A stretch of 64,000 bases of DNA from Ustulina deusta (lineage: Eukaryota > Ascomycota > Sordariomycetes > Xylariales > Xylariaceae): assembly GCA_023159155.1 (NCBI GenBank), contig JAJNNX010000011.1:310001-374000 (forward strand). The letters run 5' to 3'. Shown one piece after another: positions 24,710 to 37,161 of this stretch. The notes beneath the pieces are model-generated. The model was not told the DNA's origin. It was given only the letters and a program-made list of their open reading frames with translations, and ran no database searches. The position numbers and the translations under genes are program-made. Every line of letters begins with the position of its first letter. Position 1 is the first letter of the stretch.

Positions 24710-25647
24710 TCAGCCAGAGTAGGGGAGTGACGAATCTGCTTCGAAGGGAGGTGGATAATATGTCTGTGGCGGCAGGTTCGACACCAGATTCCGCGAGCCG
24801 GTCCCGCTTGGAGCAGGAGTGCTACCTTTGCTCCCCTGGTGGCGCGCGAGGCACCACCCGAGAGCGAACAGTACGATGGCTCCCACACCCGTGCCGACGC
24901 CGATATCTGCTCTTGCGCCAGTCGACAATCCCGAACTAGACTGAGGAGTCGTCGTCGTTTCAGTACTAACGGCAGCACTGGTCGTCGTTTTGGTACTAGC
25001 GGCAGCATTGGTCGTCATTGCTTCGGTGGTAACAGTGGCACTGGTAATCATCATTTCAGTGCTAGTGGCAGCACTAGTCGTCATCGTAGGATTGGTAGAA
25101 GCCGGCGGGGTGCCACCGGTAGTAGGCGAAGAGACGGGGGTACTCGAGGACGAGGCTGCGTCTGGATTGGTGATGATGAAGACAGACGAGGATATCTCCT
25201 GGTCGATTGAGCTTGGGTCCTCTCCGCTCGGCACGAACCTGAGGACCCAGGCTCGGGAGTCTGAAAGCTCGGTTGTAGGGACCGTAGCTGTCCAGGCTAT
25301 TGACAGTGTCGAAGTTACGTCCACACCAGCTGGGTAAGCTGTTAGAGGTAAATTTCTTGTGACTTGTAACTTGTGTGGCTTTCTTAAGAGCTCACATGCA
25401 ATTTTATGTTGTTGTTGGTCGCTGGGGCTCGTAACCCAAAGGTCGACCGAGGTTGGGTTACAGTCCGGGCAATAGTAATGAAACCAACTTTGGAGAGCCG
25501 ATGTCCACTGGATTTTGTATTCTCTACCTAGCTGTAGGTCGAATATTGCGGTGTCTGGGGGAATACCCAGTCATCCTGCACTGTTTCTGCCGCGCGCGCC
25601 GGCGTGAATAGGAACAGAGCGAGTGACACAAGGAGCATCAGCAGCAT
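24710..25647 (-). pseudogene. Mucin-like surface membrane protein gene with a one-base frameshift
   Basis: Exon 1 (25396-25647, minus) starts MLLMLLVSLALFLFTPARA, a clear signal peptide. It continues to a small extracellular domain with Y-K-I-Q-W-T and C-P-D-C. A GTGAGC donor leads to exon 2 (24710-25338), which holds W-T-A repeats, a Ser/Thr-rich mucin-like stalk, one membrane span (about G-V-G-A-I-V-L-F-A-L-G-W) and a short cytoplasmic tail ending in a Pro/Tyr-rich motif. The two exons total 881 nt, one short of a multiple of three. The frame breaks within a run of five C (about 25556-25560); a sixth C would restore W-V-F-P-P-D-T-A. It is therefore either a fresh pseudogene or a homopolymer error. 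The layout resembles fungal cell-surface sensors with a Ser/Thr-rich stalk. Confidence 0.7.
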
Positions 25648-26882
25648 GGTGGGGATAACAAATCAGCGAGGCTAATAAAAATGTTAAAAGGGAGAAATGA
25701 AAACTGTATCATGAATTCAATACAAACTAATTCTGCGAAAAAAGACTGCAAAAAACATATGAATGACAAAAGGGGTAAGAAACCTCATTCGAATTGACGA
25801 AAACAAAAACCACAGCTCCAGCGCCACTAGACACTAAAGTAGTATTTCAACACGAATTTATGTCCGAAAATGGGGGCTGCTCTTACTAGACCTTCGTGGG
25901 CGATCAAATGGCACTCCAGCTCTGTCGTGACAGGGCAGGGCCCATTCATCGATCAAATCGCCATCTCTTGAGGCGGAAAAGGGTTACACACATTCCATAT
26001 AGCGGCTCTACTTGTTTCATCTGGCGCGTTCTTAAATTAGCAAGGGTTAGCTTCTGTCCTACCACTACAAGTCTGAGCACCTATTGGTAGAGCCTGAATT
26101 GGACCCCAAGGTTGTTGTCGAGGGCCAGAGATTCTGCGGGGGTTTTTAGCTACGCCTTCCGTAGTTCGAGGCAGCAAGTATTAATTAACACTCGTTCAAG
26201 ATACCAGCAGGTTTCCCCCTAAGCACAAATATATAAAGGCTGCAGAAGACACGGCAGCAAAGTAACCAAAGCGGGTGAAGCACGGCAGGCCTAGAAGGGG
26301 CAGACACGGGAAGACAACAAGTCTTAAGGTAAGAATATAGTTTCTACATACATATATATATATCTTTACACTCTCCGCTTATCAGCTGGTTTGGCCCGAT
26401 GTACAAACATCCATGGCCACTCAGTTAAAGTTGATAGAGGTAGAGCTGGAGGCAGTGGGGTTTTTAATAAGTGAGTGTTTCTAATAGCGGTGAGATCCTG
26501 GGCGCATCATGACCATCGGCATTGCAACCTCATGCAGGCTACTGGTACGAAGGTCCCATCAGAGGCCCCCTCCGCAAAAGTCTCACAACAACAGGGGTAT
26601 GAAAAATAAAACAAGGGAGGCGGGATAAGGGACGAAAGCAAGCCAGTGTACGCTCTGTCCCAACGCAACATGCCAATACAGCTGTTGTCCTCAGCCATTT
26701 GGCTGTGGAAAGAATTATTATTTCCGTATTATAGTTAGATACCAACATCAGACGTGCTAAATTTCAACCTACACCCCCAAATTTGAGTATCTGACAGATC
26801 AGGGCACGATCAGACACCATCACTTTCCACTGTTGATGACCGAAACTCTCGCAGGGCATGAGCGCATTTTCCTTACCGAGCT
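25648..26882. other. Gene-free flank of the Copia insertion
   Basis: About 1.2 kb of normal-composition DNA containing the mucin-like gene's promoter and no other recognisable gene. A short AT microsatellite lies near 26345-26365. Confidence 0.45.
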
Positions 26883-26887
26883 TTCTC
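26883..26887. other. Target-site duplication (TTCTC), left
   Basis: TTCTC directly precedes the left LTR and recurs directly after the right LTR at 34158-34162. A 5-bp duplication is what Copia integrase makes. Confidence 0.85.
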
Positions 26888-27017
26888 TATCAGAAGAGGT
26901 ACATAGTAATCCCGTTAATTATCTAAAAGTCTAAATTACAATACAAGTAGGTAGCAAATATAAGAGTCTTATATATAGCATATAGATTATAAGTATCCTA
27001 GCTTCCTAGTTTTAATA
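26888..27017 (-). repeat. Copia 3' LTR (130 bp)
   Basis: It aligns without gaps to 34028-34157; all differences are C/T or G/A. In the plus reading it begins TATCAG (from TGTCAG) and ends AATA (the other copy ends GACA). Confidence 0.9.
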
Positions 27018-27031
27018 CTCTCTTTTAATCT
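27018..27031 (-). other. Polypurine tract of the Copia element
   Basis: Directly inside the 3' LTR the minus strand reads AGATTAAAAGAGAG, ending at the LTR edge. It is the expected primer for plus-strand synthesis. Confidence 0.7.
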
Positions 27032-30000
27032 TTATACTATTATATTTTTAGAATTAGATCTTTAAAAATACTTGATTTCTTTTAAAAATTAGTGCCCTAT
27101 TATGCCTTTAGACAAAAAATAGTATTATAATATATAATATTTTAAGTTCTCTAAAACAGAACACTTTAAAAAGTAAAAACCCCATTAAAATTATTATATT
27201 TATAATTTTCTGTTTTAGGTATAAAAAGCAGCATGATTTTATAAAAAACTTATTAACTTATTTTTTCTTTTTTTACTTTTTGCTATATATTAATTGTAGC
27301 AGACTTTTTTTAATAATTAATACTTTAGGTTAAGGCTTTAATTGGAAGCATTCTTAAAATTATAGATCTATTAGTCCTAAATAAAGTTTATTTTCTAATT
27401 TATACTATATACAAACTCTTTTTATAAAATATTATATATATATTTTTTTAACTATTCTATTTTTAATTAATATTATATTAAATAGTTAAACTTTTTAACT
27501 TTTTTTTAAAATAGTTATAGGCCTGCTTTTAAAAGCTTTAAAGTACTTCTTATATTTTTATATCTTTTTTTAGTTAGTTATATAAATCGTAATCCTAAAA
27601 CACTATATGTTTTCTTGTTTAATTATTCTTTTTTATAACAGCTATACTAAAAATATATTAAATCTTTTTGTTTATTTTTTATCTAGCATAAAGTCCTTTT
27701 ATAAATATTCTAAAGAGCTCTATAGCAGTATATTTTCCGGGCTTTAGTACTAACTAGAACTTATCTAGTATTGCTTGTATTGTTATATTTTTATACTAAG
27801 TACTCCCATATTAATAGAAATAATATAATTGTTATAATACTTTAATAAATATTATATAGTGTAAGTAAACATATAGCTAGTTGTTATATTTAATAAATTT
27901 TAAATAGCTTTAAAAGATTGCTTTAGATATTTTGCTAGCATTATACTAGCTTAAATATTTTTTATAGGTTGGATCTATTATATTTAAATAAATAAACATA
28001 CAAAAGATTTAATCGGGATTTAATACTAATATTTATTATTATTTTTAGTAGAATATAATCCTTAAATATTTTATAATTTTTGTTTTAGTATTTTTTATAT
28101 TATTATTATCTGTTTTTGCTAAATTAAGTATTATTTTTTTTTTTAGCCTATAATAATTTTAATAAGTATTATTTGAAGTTATAAAAATAATTTTTTATTA
28201 AGTTATAAGTTTTAAGTATTATAGCAGTAAGGAATAATCTTATATTAAATTAAAAAAGTTTTTTGTTAGTTTTATGTACAAACTATTAATTAGCTTTAGC
28301 TAAACTACTATTCGAGCTTTAGAGATTTTCTAAATTTCTTAAAGGCTGGTTTAAATAGTAGCTTTATAAGTCCATCTGCTACTTAGTCTAAAATAAACAT
28401 ATATTTAAAGTTGATTTATTTTATAATAACTTATTTTTAATATTATTTATTTTAAATATTTATATATTTCCCTTTTTTATATAGTAATAGGTTATAGGCT
28501 ACTAAAATAGCTTTTTAGTTATTACTATAAATAATTATTAATATATTACTAACTTTAGTGTTTAGTTTAATTAAAAGTCTTTTTATTTATATAGCTTTTT
28601 TTAAAGCCTATGTTTGACCTTTGAGTTCTGCTTCAAAAAATAATAGTAAAACTATTAATTAATGTTTTGAATTCTAGCTTACTGCTCTGCTTCCCAAGTT
28701 AAAAATATACTTTAAAATTAAGCAGCAAATCTTTTTATAAGCTCCCTAGTCTAAATTAGTATAGCTTTATAAATTAATTTTCTTTTTTTTATATATTAAC
28801 TTTAAATTAATTATAATTATTAAATATCTAAATATTTGTTTTATTGCTTTAATATAAAAAATATTTAGCTTTATTATATATTTATTATATTTAAAAATAG
28901 CAAAAATAATATCTAATCTAGTCCTTAGTATTATATATATAAAGGAGCCAATAGCTTTTTAATACTATTTTTAATTTATTATTATTACAATAAAGTTTTT
29001 TTTAAGTGCTTTAATATCTATAAAAATTAGAATATAAATTAGTTTTGCTTTTTTATACTCGGGTTTATTTAAGTCCTAAAAACTAAATTCTATAAAGACT
29101 TTCTTTAGATAAGCTTATTATAACAACTTTAAAATATAGCATAATTAGTCTTGTTTAATAGCTATATTTAAGTAAAATTTAGCTAGTTTTAAATTGTTTA
29201 TTTAAAACTTTTTACTTAAAGTTTATTTAATATTGTTAATTTTTAAAGATTTTAAGCCAATAATTAACAAATCATTAATATAAATAGTAATATAATAGTT
29301 ATTTCGAACAAAAATACTAGTATCTAAGTTTAAACTGCTAAATTCTAAACTTTTTAGAAATATTGCTAATATTTCGTACTACACTTTAAATGCTTGCTTA
29401 AGCCTATAAAATGCCTTGTTTAGCTTGTAGACTTTAGTTAGGTCCTAAATAAATTTAAATAGCTATTCTATATAAATATTTTTTATAACTTTTTTATATA
29501 AAAATACTATTTTAATATTTATTTAATAAATTTTAAGGTCCAAAGTAGCAGCAATAGCAAATAAAATCTTATAGCTTATAGGTTTAACTACTAAAACAAA
29601 AGTTTTATAGTAGTCTATTCTATTCTATTATTTAAAGCTTTTAACTACCTATCTAGCTTTATATTAAATAATTTTGCCTACTTTATTGCGCTTAAGTTTA
29701 TATACCTATTTGCTAGATAGCACTTTAGTATTAAGCGGTTTAGTAACCATTTCCCAGGTTAGATTATTAACTAATAAGCTATATTTACTACCTATAACCT
29801 TGTACCACTCTATCTAGTAAAAACTGCATTTTATAGCTTTATAGCTTACTAGTTTAGTAATTTTAGTTACCCCTATAGCTCCTAGTACAATAATAATAAA
29901 ATAAAAAGCAACTAATTAGTATCTATAGTTCTAAAAACAAATTCTATTATACCTAAGTTATAGCATAAGCCCTTCTAGTTATTCTAGAACATAAATCTTA

Positions 30001-33000
30001 AATTAAGCACTATTTTTCTTACTATAATTGCTACTATTATCTTTTTTTAATATACCAGAAAAAAACATATTAAAAATATAATTAGAATTATTATTATTAT
30101 TATTAAAAAGTTGGCTAAAATAATCAAAGTTGTTTTTATTATTTGAAAATATATCAAAGTTGCTAGGTTTCTAACTACTGCTTGTTATAAACAGGGTAGC
30201 GCTTGGGGTATTACTAAGTGTAGTACTAGGTATAATACTAAAAGTATTATTTAGTATATTATCTATAATAAATAATCCTAATAGTATAAAAAGTATTTTT
30301 TTTTTTTTCGGAGCAGGTTTATTATTATTAGTACTAACATAAAAAAACTTGGTTATTCCTTTTAAAGTCTCTTCCTAAGTAGGGCTTTTTAGAATATCTT
30401 TAATAATTTTGTTATATAAGTTCTATTAAACCCGTTTTCTATTGCTGATCTTTAGCTATATTTAATCTAACAGCTAATAAGGAATCTTTTAAAAAAAGCT
30501 TATATTATTAATATTTATTACTTTCCCGCTTTTAAAAAAAATTATAAAGTTATATAAGCTTTGATTTTAGTATTTAAACATTTTATAAAATAGAGTTCTT
30601 TTTATAAATACTAACCCTTTTTTATTTGGTTAGAAATACTATTTATTAGTTCTAACAAGCACTATATAGTTATATATTAGTATTTAGCCAAACTATTTTT
30701 TATATAGTAATATTCCAAATTAGTTATTAAACTAACAAATCATAGTATAATAAGCTATTTAGGCAATAATAAGCTAATATTTTTAAAATATCCTATTATT
30801 TATGGCTTATTTTATTATTAATATTATAATAGTTTTATAAATACTAATTGTTTTTTTATAAATACCACCCTATTAATATTGCTTTATAGCAATAAATAAC
30901 ATTTAAATTCTTTAGCTCTAATAGAAGTACTCTAGTTCCTTACTAGTATTTTTTCTAGCTTTATTTAAAATAAATATATAATATTTATATTCAAAACGTT
31001 TATAATATTCTAAAAATACTTTAAAAACTTTAGTAAATTTTGCTTTACTTTTAAGTAGTAATATTTAAGTTATTTCAAAAAAATTGCAATAAATAATAAT
31101 AAAATAAATAGATCTTTTATATTTTTTAAAAGCATTCTTAAGTATTCCTACTATATCCGCATATAATAATTCAAATAAATAGGTGCCTTATTAAAGATTT
31201 CTTAAGTATAGTATTTCTTTTATTTTTGTTTAAATATAGTGTTCACAAACATAACTAGGCTTCTAAGGCTTAATATGCCCTACTTTTATTAGTTTCTTAA
31301 TAAAAGATTCACTAATATATCCAAATTATTTATACTATAAAACTAGTTCAAAGTTATAAAATAAATAAGCTATAAAAGCAATAGTAATAGCTTTTATATT
31401 TAAGTTGGGTTAATTAACTAAATATAGGCTATTATATTCTGTTCTTTTTAAAAATATTTAGTTTTTTTTTAAAACATATGCTCTATTACTTTAAAAAAAA
31501 AATTTAGCACTAAGTCTAACCAAGTAAAAAACAAAAATAAGGTTTGCTCCAATTAATAGATAATATATAACGTTCCTAAATATAATGATTTTTTCTTTTT
31601 TATTAACTATACTAGTAAAAATATAGTTTCTTTATTAAATAAGCTATATTACTAATCTACCAATTCTTATTATTGCTAAACAAAATATATTATAAAGGTT
31701 AATAAAACTATTTCGATTCAAAATCATTAAAACGCTTGTACTACTATCAATAATTAGTACTTTTTTTAGAGTTTTTGCTAAGTTTATAGCTCTATCCTAT
31801 ATTATAACTATAAATAATACTCCAATAATATTTATAAAGCAATTTTCCTTAAAAATATTATTAAGCAGTTTTTTTGCTACTTTTAAATTATTATTTTTTT
31901 AGATCTAGTTACTTTATATTTTGTTTTTTTAAAATATAATTTGACCAAATCCCTAAAACATAAAAAATAATAATCCGGGTTAAATTAAAACAACAAAAGG
32001 TTGCTTAGAGGTTACAAATATATAAGCCATAAAAATAATATGTTTAAAAAAAAATTAAAAAAAGTTAGATTATAGTATAGCTACTAAAAATATTATAAAA
32101 TTTATTGTTTTTTCTCCTACAGCTAAGTTATTTTTTAATTTTAGCTCTTTTAGTTTTTTTTTATGCTATTTAGCACATTTGCAGTACATTTTTTTATTCT
32201 AACTAGCAAGCTTCAATTCTAAGTGCTTTTTATAGCAAACTCTAGGGTATAGTTTATAGCAAAACTTACAAAGTTTCTATTTATTGTTTAAAAAAAAAAA
32301 TAAGTTAGCCTTAGTAGCTAAAAATATAATCTATAATACTTATTCTTTTTAGCTTTGTTTAAATCATATAGCAACGTTAGTTATTTTTTCTAAAATAATA
32401 GCTACTTATATTATTTAAAAAGGATTAATAATATTATAAACTAGTATTTTAGTTATACTTAGTTTCTAAGTAATAAGAAAAAAATCAAATTTAAAACTAA
32501 ATCTATTAATAAATTTTTAAATAATATATAAATATAACTACACCAAAACAAGATCAAGTTCTATTATATCTGCTTAAGTTTATTAAAATACTACTACAAA
32601 TTATATAACTCCTTTTACAGTTTCTAAAGTAGTTTCTTTTTATTATTAAAAATATTAAACAAATTAAGCTTTACCCTTAAGTTTATAAATAATAAAAAGT
32701 TTTACCTAAATAAGTACCAATATATTAAAAAGATTTTTAGCAATAGATTATACTTAATAATAAACGTTTATTAAAAGTCTACTACAAATTATAACATATA
32801 TTATATTACGTTTATTAAGCCACTTATTTTTTCGAGTTATAAAGTTTTTTTTGTTTTTTTTGTCCCGTTATACTAGTATTATTATTTAAAAGCTATTAGA
32901 TAAAAGTTGTCCGAACCTACTTATTGCAAATTTTTTCTTTATATTTCGACTCCATTTTAACCATTATTCTAAAGTATTTAAAAAAAGTACTTTTTCAAGT

Positions 33001-34010
33001 TTTTTTAAAGCGTTACTAAACAATATTTTTTAAAAAGTTCAGTAATAAATCTAAAAAACCAAAAAAAATCAATTCTATTTTAAAAAGACCAAAAAATATT
33101 AATTCTATTCTAAAAACGTCTATATTTCTATTATTATTACTAACAAGAATATTAAAATATTTTTTAAATTAGTAAACAATATAATAATAAGTTATTAAAA
33201 CAATAAAAAGTACTTTAAAACTAAGAATAGTAGTTAGAACAAAATAATAATTAAGTTATTCTTTAGTCGTCCGATTATAAATAATAATAAACTAGGTTAT
33301 CTAAGTTTATAGTAAAAAAATTAAGTCCGATAAACTATTACTATCTGACCAAATATTATTAAAACATAAGTATAAAGTAAATAAAAATATGTTTGGCTAT
33401 AAAAGCAGTATATTTACTTTAAAGCTAAATAGTTCTTAGTTACTTAATATTAATAAGCAAATAAATATTTCAAACAACATAGAAAATTTAAAGCTAGGTA
33501 GTAACAAATCATTAATATAGTTGCCGCTTAAATTATTATTAAAATTATTCAAATTTTCTTAAAGTAAAAAATAATCGGACAAGCTTAATAGTTCAGCAGC
33601 AAAACATAAGAAAATTCTAGTACTAAAAAAACAATATATATAAAAAAAAGTAATCTAGCTCTTTTCATAAAAGTTATATTAAATATTTATAAATATTTTA
33701 ATTCTTAATACTAATTAATTTTTTAGCTTTAAATTTAGTAATGTTTAAAAAAAAAAAATTAATATTAAAGAATTTTCGGTAGCTAGTTATAAAAAGTTTT
33801 CTAGCCCTTGTTTTAATTAAGAAATTTGTAGGTTTAATCTTTTAATTTAATAGAACAATTTTTATTTTTAGCCTTTAGATTTTAAAAAAAACAGTTTATT
33901 ATTTAATAAAAAATTAAAATTCTAATACATATTATATATAAAGTTAAGAATTAATAGATTATTAGTTTTAAAAGATTTAATCTTTAATAAATAAAGTGCG
34001 TTAAAATAAG
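27032..34010 (-). pseudogene. Copia gag-pol relic
   Basis: No open frame survives, but conserved spots can be read on the minus strand. At 29271-29285 I-Y-I-N-D replaces the reverse transcriptase active site Y-V-D-D, followed by L-L-I-I-G. At about 28898-28955 G-S-F-I-Y-I and R-T-R-L-D-I match the G-S-L-x-Y and T-R-P-D-I signature of the RNase H connection. At about 31240-31320 V-G-H-I and V-C-E-H fit the zinc-binding start of integrase. At about 32160-32270 C-K-F-C with further Cys fits a gag zinc knuckle. Stops sit mostly where TGG or CAA/CAG codons are expected, as RIP makes them. Confidence 0.85.
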
Positions 34011-34027
34011 CGTCCGGGCTTATAACC
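34011..34027 (-). other. Primer-binding site, probably half-tRNA (initiator Met)
   Basis: Just inside the 5' LTR the plus strand reads CGGGCTTATAACC. This equals the anticodon arm of initiator tRNA-Met (CGGGCTCATAACC) with one RIP-type C-to-T change. Copia elements are known to prime from a tRNA-iMet fragment cut in the anticodon loop. The match is by memory of the tRNA. Confidence 0.55.
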
Positions 34028-34157
34028 TATTAAAAAAAGTATATAATAATCCTATTAATTATCTAAAAGTCTAAGTTATAATATAAATAGGTAGCAGATA
34101 TAGGAGTCTTATATACAACATATAGATCATAAGTATCCCAGCCTCCTGGTTTTGACA
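34028..34157 (-). repeat. Copia 5' LTR (130 bp)
   Basis: Gap-free partner of 26888-27017. Its outer end reads TTTTGACA, giving the canonical CA terminus, and is followed by the TTCTC duplication. Confidence 0.9.
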
Positions 34158-34162
34158 TTCTC
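34158..34162. other. Target-site duplication (TTCTC), right
   Basis: Matches 26883-26887. Confidence 0.85.
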
Positions 34163-36310
34163 TAGAGTTCAGGAGCGCGACCTTACCGGGCATCTGCATG
34201 TGGCAACAATTCTAAAAAAGCAAGCCGATGACCCTTGGAGGTCCCTTGCCATCTCTATCCTGAGATGTATAGTGCTTGTGAAAATATTAGCATTGCGCAC
34301 TTCACTACCGAGACGACGGTTATCCCCCCATCCCCCCGTGGCTCTTAACCCTTTGTCATAGAAGGGGCTAGTTATTCTAGCCGATAGTTCTTTTGGCGGT
34401 GGTTCCACGTATTTCATTTCGTCGGGAATATCACTGTCTCAGCGTTCAACTATGTTCCCATTGCCCAGTATAATGAGCGAACACACCGTAACCCCTCGTA
34501 CATAAGTTTACCAAATCTATCTGATCTCCATTGCTTGTGTGCCTCGCCACGCCGCTTATTGCCGACAAGGCCAAAACCAGTCCAACGTCAACTCCCATCG
34601 CCTTCTCGCATGAGAGGGATATTTGAAAGCAAGCCAAACGACAATCAAGTTTTCATAGCCAGCTACCCATGAAGCATAAAAAGGGGTAGAAAGGAAAAGT
34701 TCTGAATTATTGGTCCGGGTAGGATGTGGTGGATTGGTTCGTGATACAATAGAGGGTTCACTTGCTCGCAGTTGTAAACGCCATTCAAGCCCATGCTCGC
34801 AAAGCAGGGTTTCCAGGAGAGATCGAAAGGAGGGTCCTTTAGCCCGAAATCCTGCTAAACGTGTAGGTCTAAAGAGTCGGAATTAAGCTGCACCGAAAAA
34901 TCGTTGGTCAACCCGCTCCTTAGGGAGGCTTTTAGTTGGGTAGTGTTCGCATACTTTCCTAGGATAGCTCGCACCAAGCGGCACATTTGAGAAAGCAGAG
35001 CAAGTAAGGAATTCTGCTGCGAGGAGGGTTAGCTCAATCAGCAACTACAACAAGCAATTGCCCAGGTTCAGGTTCTGTTGCCTGTAGGGCCACTTCCACC
35101 GTGATCTAGGGGTCGCGAGTAAATGGCGCGCCCTCTTGAGAAGTTCCATATTGGCCGATGAGCCGGAAGCGGGGAGAAGAGTGGAAGGCGGATGACCTGG
35201 AGCAGGTGTAGAGCAAGCAAATGCCAAATGCTAACGTGCTTAGGTAGATTCTATTGCTCAAATAGGAGAGAGTGTAGTGCGTGCGGGAGAAAGGTGTAGG
35301 CGAGTGTTATACTCGGCCAGGACTCCACTAGTGAGCCATTTTGGATACATATTAAAGTTTGCTTCTAGGCGAAAGCGTGTTGAGATGCTACAACAAGTTG
35401 TTGTGACCATGCCACTACTAAATTAAGCGCAATGCGCAGTATAGAGCTTGCCGTAAAAGGCTATGAATTCTCATGGGAGGAACATATTCTATGAAATACT
35501 CACTGTCACCACAATCATTCATGTACATGCTAGCACTGCATAGTCAGAACTTTGTCCGGATATTATCTTGTCTGGATGAAGTAGCGCTATTTGCGATATG
35601 TGATGCGCATGTCAAACAGATATGGTACCTTATCTTTCTTTTAACTAAAGGAGCTAGGTGTAGAGCTTTAGGAGAACAAGATTGTGTTGTGTAAAACATG
35701 GCCAATTATAGGTACAGGTCATGATTGGTTTTATTACGCAAGGGGTTCTAAATTCTTCTATGGCTAACCCATGACTCGATATGTGTTACTTCTTTGTTCT
35801 AGAAGTGTAGCGTAATGTTACATTGTTAGTGTTCTTGAAGCTTGGCAAAAAAACACTCGATGATAAAGTATCGCCATTTGTCTTGCCTATTAATTAAATT
35901 TAAGCTTTCTTATTATATTCACTTTATGTGACTGACACTAAATCTCACCAGTCACGCAAATTCACTTGGGTTGCACTATTTGCTTCGCCTCTTGCAGTTG
36001 ACACGTAAACAATCAACACCTGTGTCACCTGGGCGATCCAAGTCAGAACCGCCTTATCCCTAGATTACCAAAGGCTTGCTGAATCACAAATGGTCTTGTA
36101 AGCAACGAAAAATATTGTTATGCAAGGGATCAGCAAACATCTAATTGTTTGATCTCCTGTCCCCTTATAAATTCGGGGTTTCACCCGTCCTAGACAGATT
36201 TCTAGGCACACCAGCAATACACACAACATCACAAGGCAGACGTCACAATATTGGTTAGCACCGGTTTTCAACCTTGACCTCACAGAAGGAAGCCGAGCGA
36301 AGTTTCACAG
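34163..36310. other. Gene-poor interval
   Basis: Normal base composition, but no frame longer than about 85 codons and none with recognisable sequence. The last 150 bp contain a TATA-like CTTATAAAT (about 36165) upstream of a probable 5' leader for the small gene that follows. Confidence 0.45.
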
Positions 36311-36316
36311 CTTCAG

Positions 36317-36369
36317 GTGAGTTTCTGTATCAATATCATAGTTTTGATATCTAACATCAGAATATCCAG
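36317..36369 (+). other. Probable 5' UTR intron
   Basis: 53 nt with GTGAGT donor, TCTAACA branch and CCAG acceptor, 67 bp ahead of the start codon of the small gene. Confidence 0.55.
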
Positions 36370-36436
36370 TGATTGCAAACCACACCGGATACGTCCCCTC
36401 ACCACCCCATAATATATCACTCCGAGCGTGGTCACA

Positions 36437-36682
36437 ATGTCCAACAATCAGCCCATAGCCAACAAATCTGTTCCTGCCAACCAAAGTGGCATTAAAGAGA
36501 AAGAAGAGGATATGTTTGTGCTTATTAGCCGCCGCAACCCCTGGAAGGATGGCAAGCTAGTATCCAGCTTCGATGATAAACCTTTGGAGAAGTCACGAAG
36601 TGCGGACAAGGGGAAGAGTACCAAAGACAATGATGGCTGGGAAACAGCCACTCTTTATGGGTGTCAATCATCGAACAAGTGA
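36437..36682 (+). CDS. Small hydrophilic hypothetical protein
   Basis: The frame starts MSNNQPIANK and encodes 81 residues, rich in Lys, Ser and Asp, with no signal peptide or membrane span. An in-frame ATG lies three codons upstream at 36428. Support for a real gene comes from upstream: a TATA-like CTTATAAAT near 36165 and a textbook intron in the leader (36317-36369, GTGAGT donor, TCTAACA branch site, CCAG acceptor). No family is recognised. It could be a small stress or effector-like protein, but nothing in the sequence says so. Confidence 0.5.
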   Translation: MSNNQPIANKSVPANQSGIKEKEEDMFVLISRRNPWKDGKLVSSFDDKPLEKSRSADKGKSTKDNDGWETATLYGCQSSNK

Positions 36683-36937
36683 TGTAAGGAAGAAGGTACG
36701 AAGCCATTTGTGAGGCGCGGACACATGACAAGATATCGAGTTTCTCTGTATCTCGTCCACGGAGTTCATTTCGCTGGCAAGATACGAGACGAGTCGTGAC
36801 AGATATTGCGTTTACAAATTAAACGAGGATCGTAACATTCTCCAACTGCTAAGTCATAGCTTATTCACATTCCGTAGGTGTGAATCTAATTCAAGTACTG
36901 AGATTTCTTGGCGTACCATATGACACCGTAATAGGTA

Positions 36938-37140
36938 CTGAAGTGGTGTAGGAAAAGAGTGGCTAGAAGATAAGAGAAAAGTCATCTTGTGGCTTTACAT
37001 ACAGGAAGTATAAAAACACCATGGGCGCTTCTTTGTTGTATTACTTAGGGAATTATTAACTACTCCTTAGCTAGCACTCGCGCCGAATTAAAAATTGTAT
37101 TCACTCTTGATCGTTTGATTCTCTAACACTAATAATTGCT
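36938..37140 (+). repeat. MITE-like element A (partial or diverged)
   Basis: The left end CTGAAGTGGTGTAGG follows a TA and matches the termini of the other family members. Inside it shares AGTGGCT, ATAAAAACACCA-GGGCG and TTGAT-TTGATTC-CT with them. The right terminus is not recognisable, so the end given is approximate. Confidence 0.55.
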
Positions 37141-37161
37141 CGCTCCGTTTACACAGTTCAG

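Larger units (their letters stand above)
26888..34157 (-). mobile_element. Complete RIP-inactivated Ty1/Copia LTR retrotransposon
   Basis: The 7,270-bp element is oriented on the minus strand. It is bounded by 130-bp direct LTRs (26888-27017 and 34028-34157) that differ from each other only by transitions. The outer ends read TG (changed to TA by RIP) and CA, with TTCTC duplicated on both sides. A primer-binding site adjoins the right LTR and a purine tract adjoins the left. Minus-strand relics follow the Copia order: zinc-knuckle-like Cys residues (about 32160-32270), a GAG-pre-integrase H/C relic (about 31240-31320), the reverse transcriptase active site (29271-29285) and the downstream RNase H region (about 28898-28955). 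RT lying after integrase, not before it, separates Copia from Gypsy. The element is dead, with stops throughout. Confidence 0.92.

Noticed and set aside
24990..25337. Val/Ile-rich frame antisense to the mucin-like gene
   Set aside because: It is the complement of Thr/Ser repeats (ACT/AGT reads as valine-rich on the other strand); not a real membrane protein.
26340..26370. CRISPR-like or regularly spaced repeats
   Set aside because: Only a TA microsatellite; no spaced repeats anywhere, as expected for a eukaryote.
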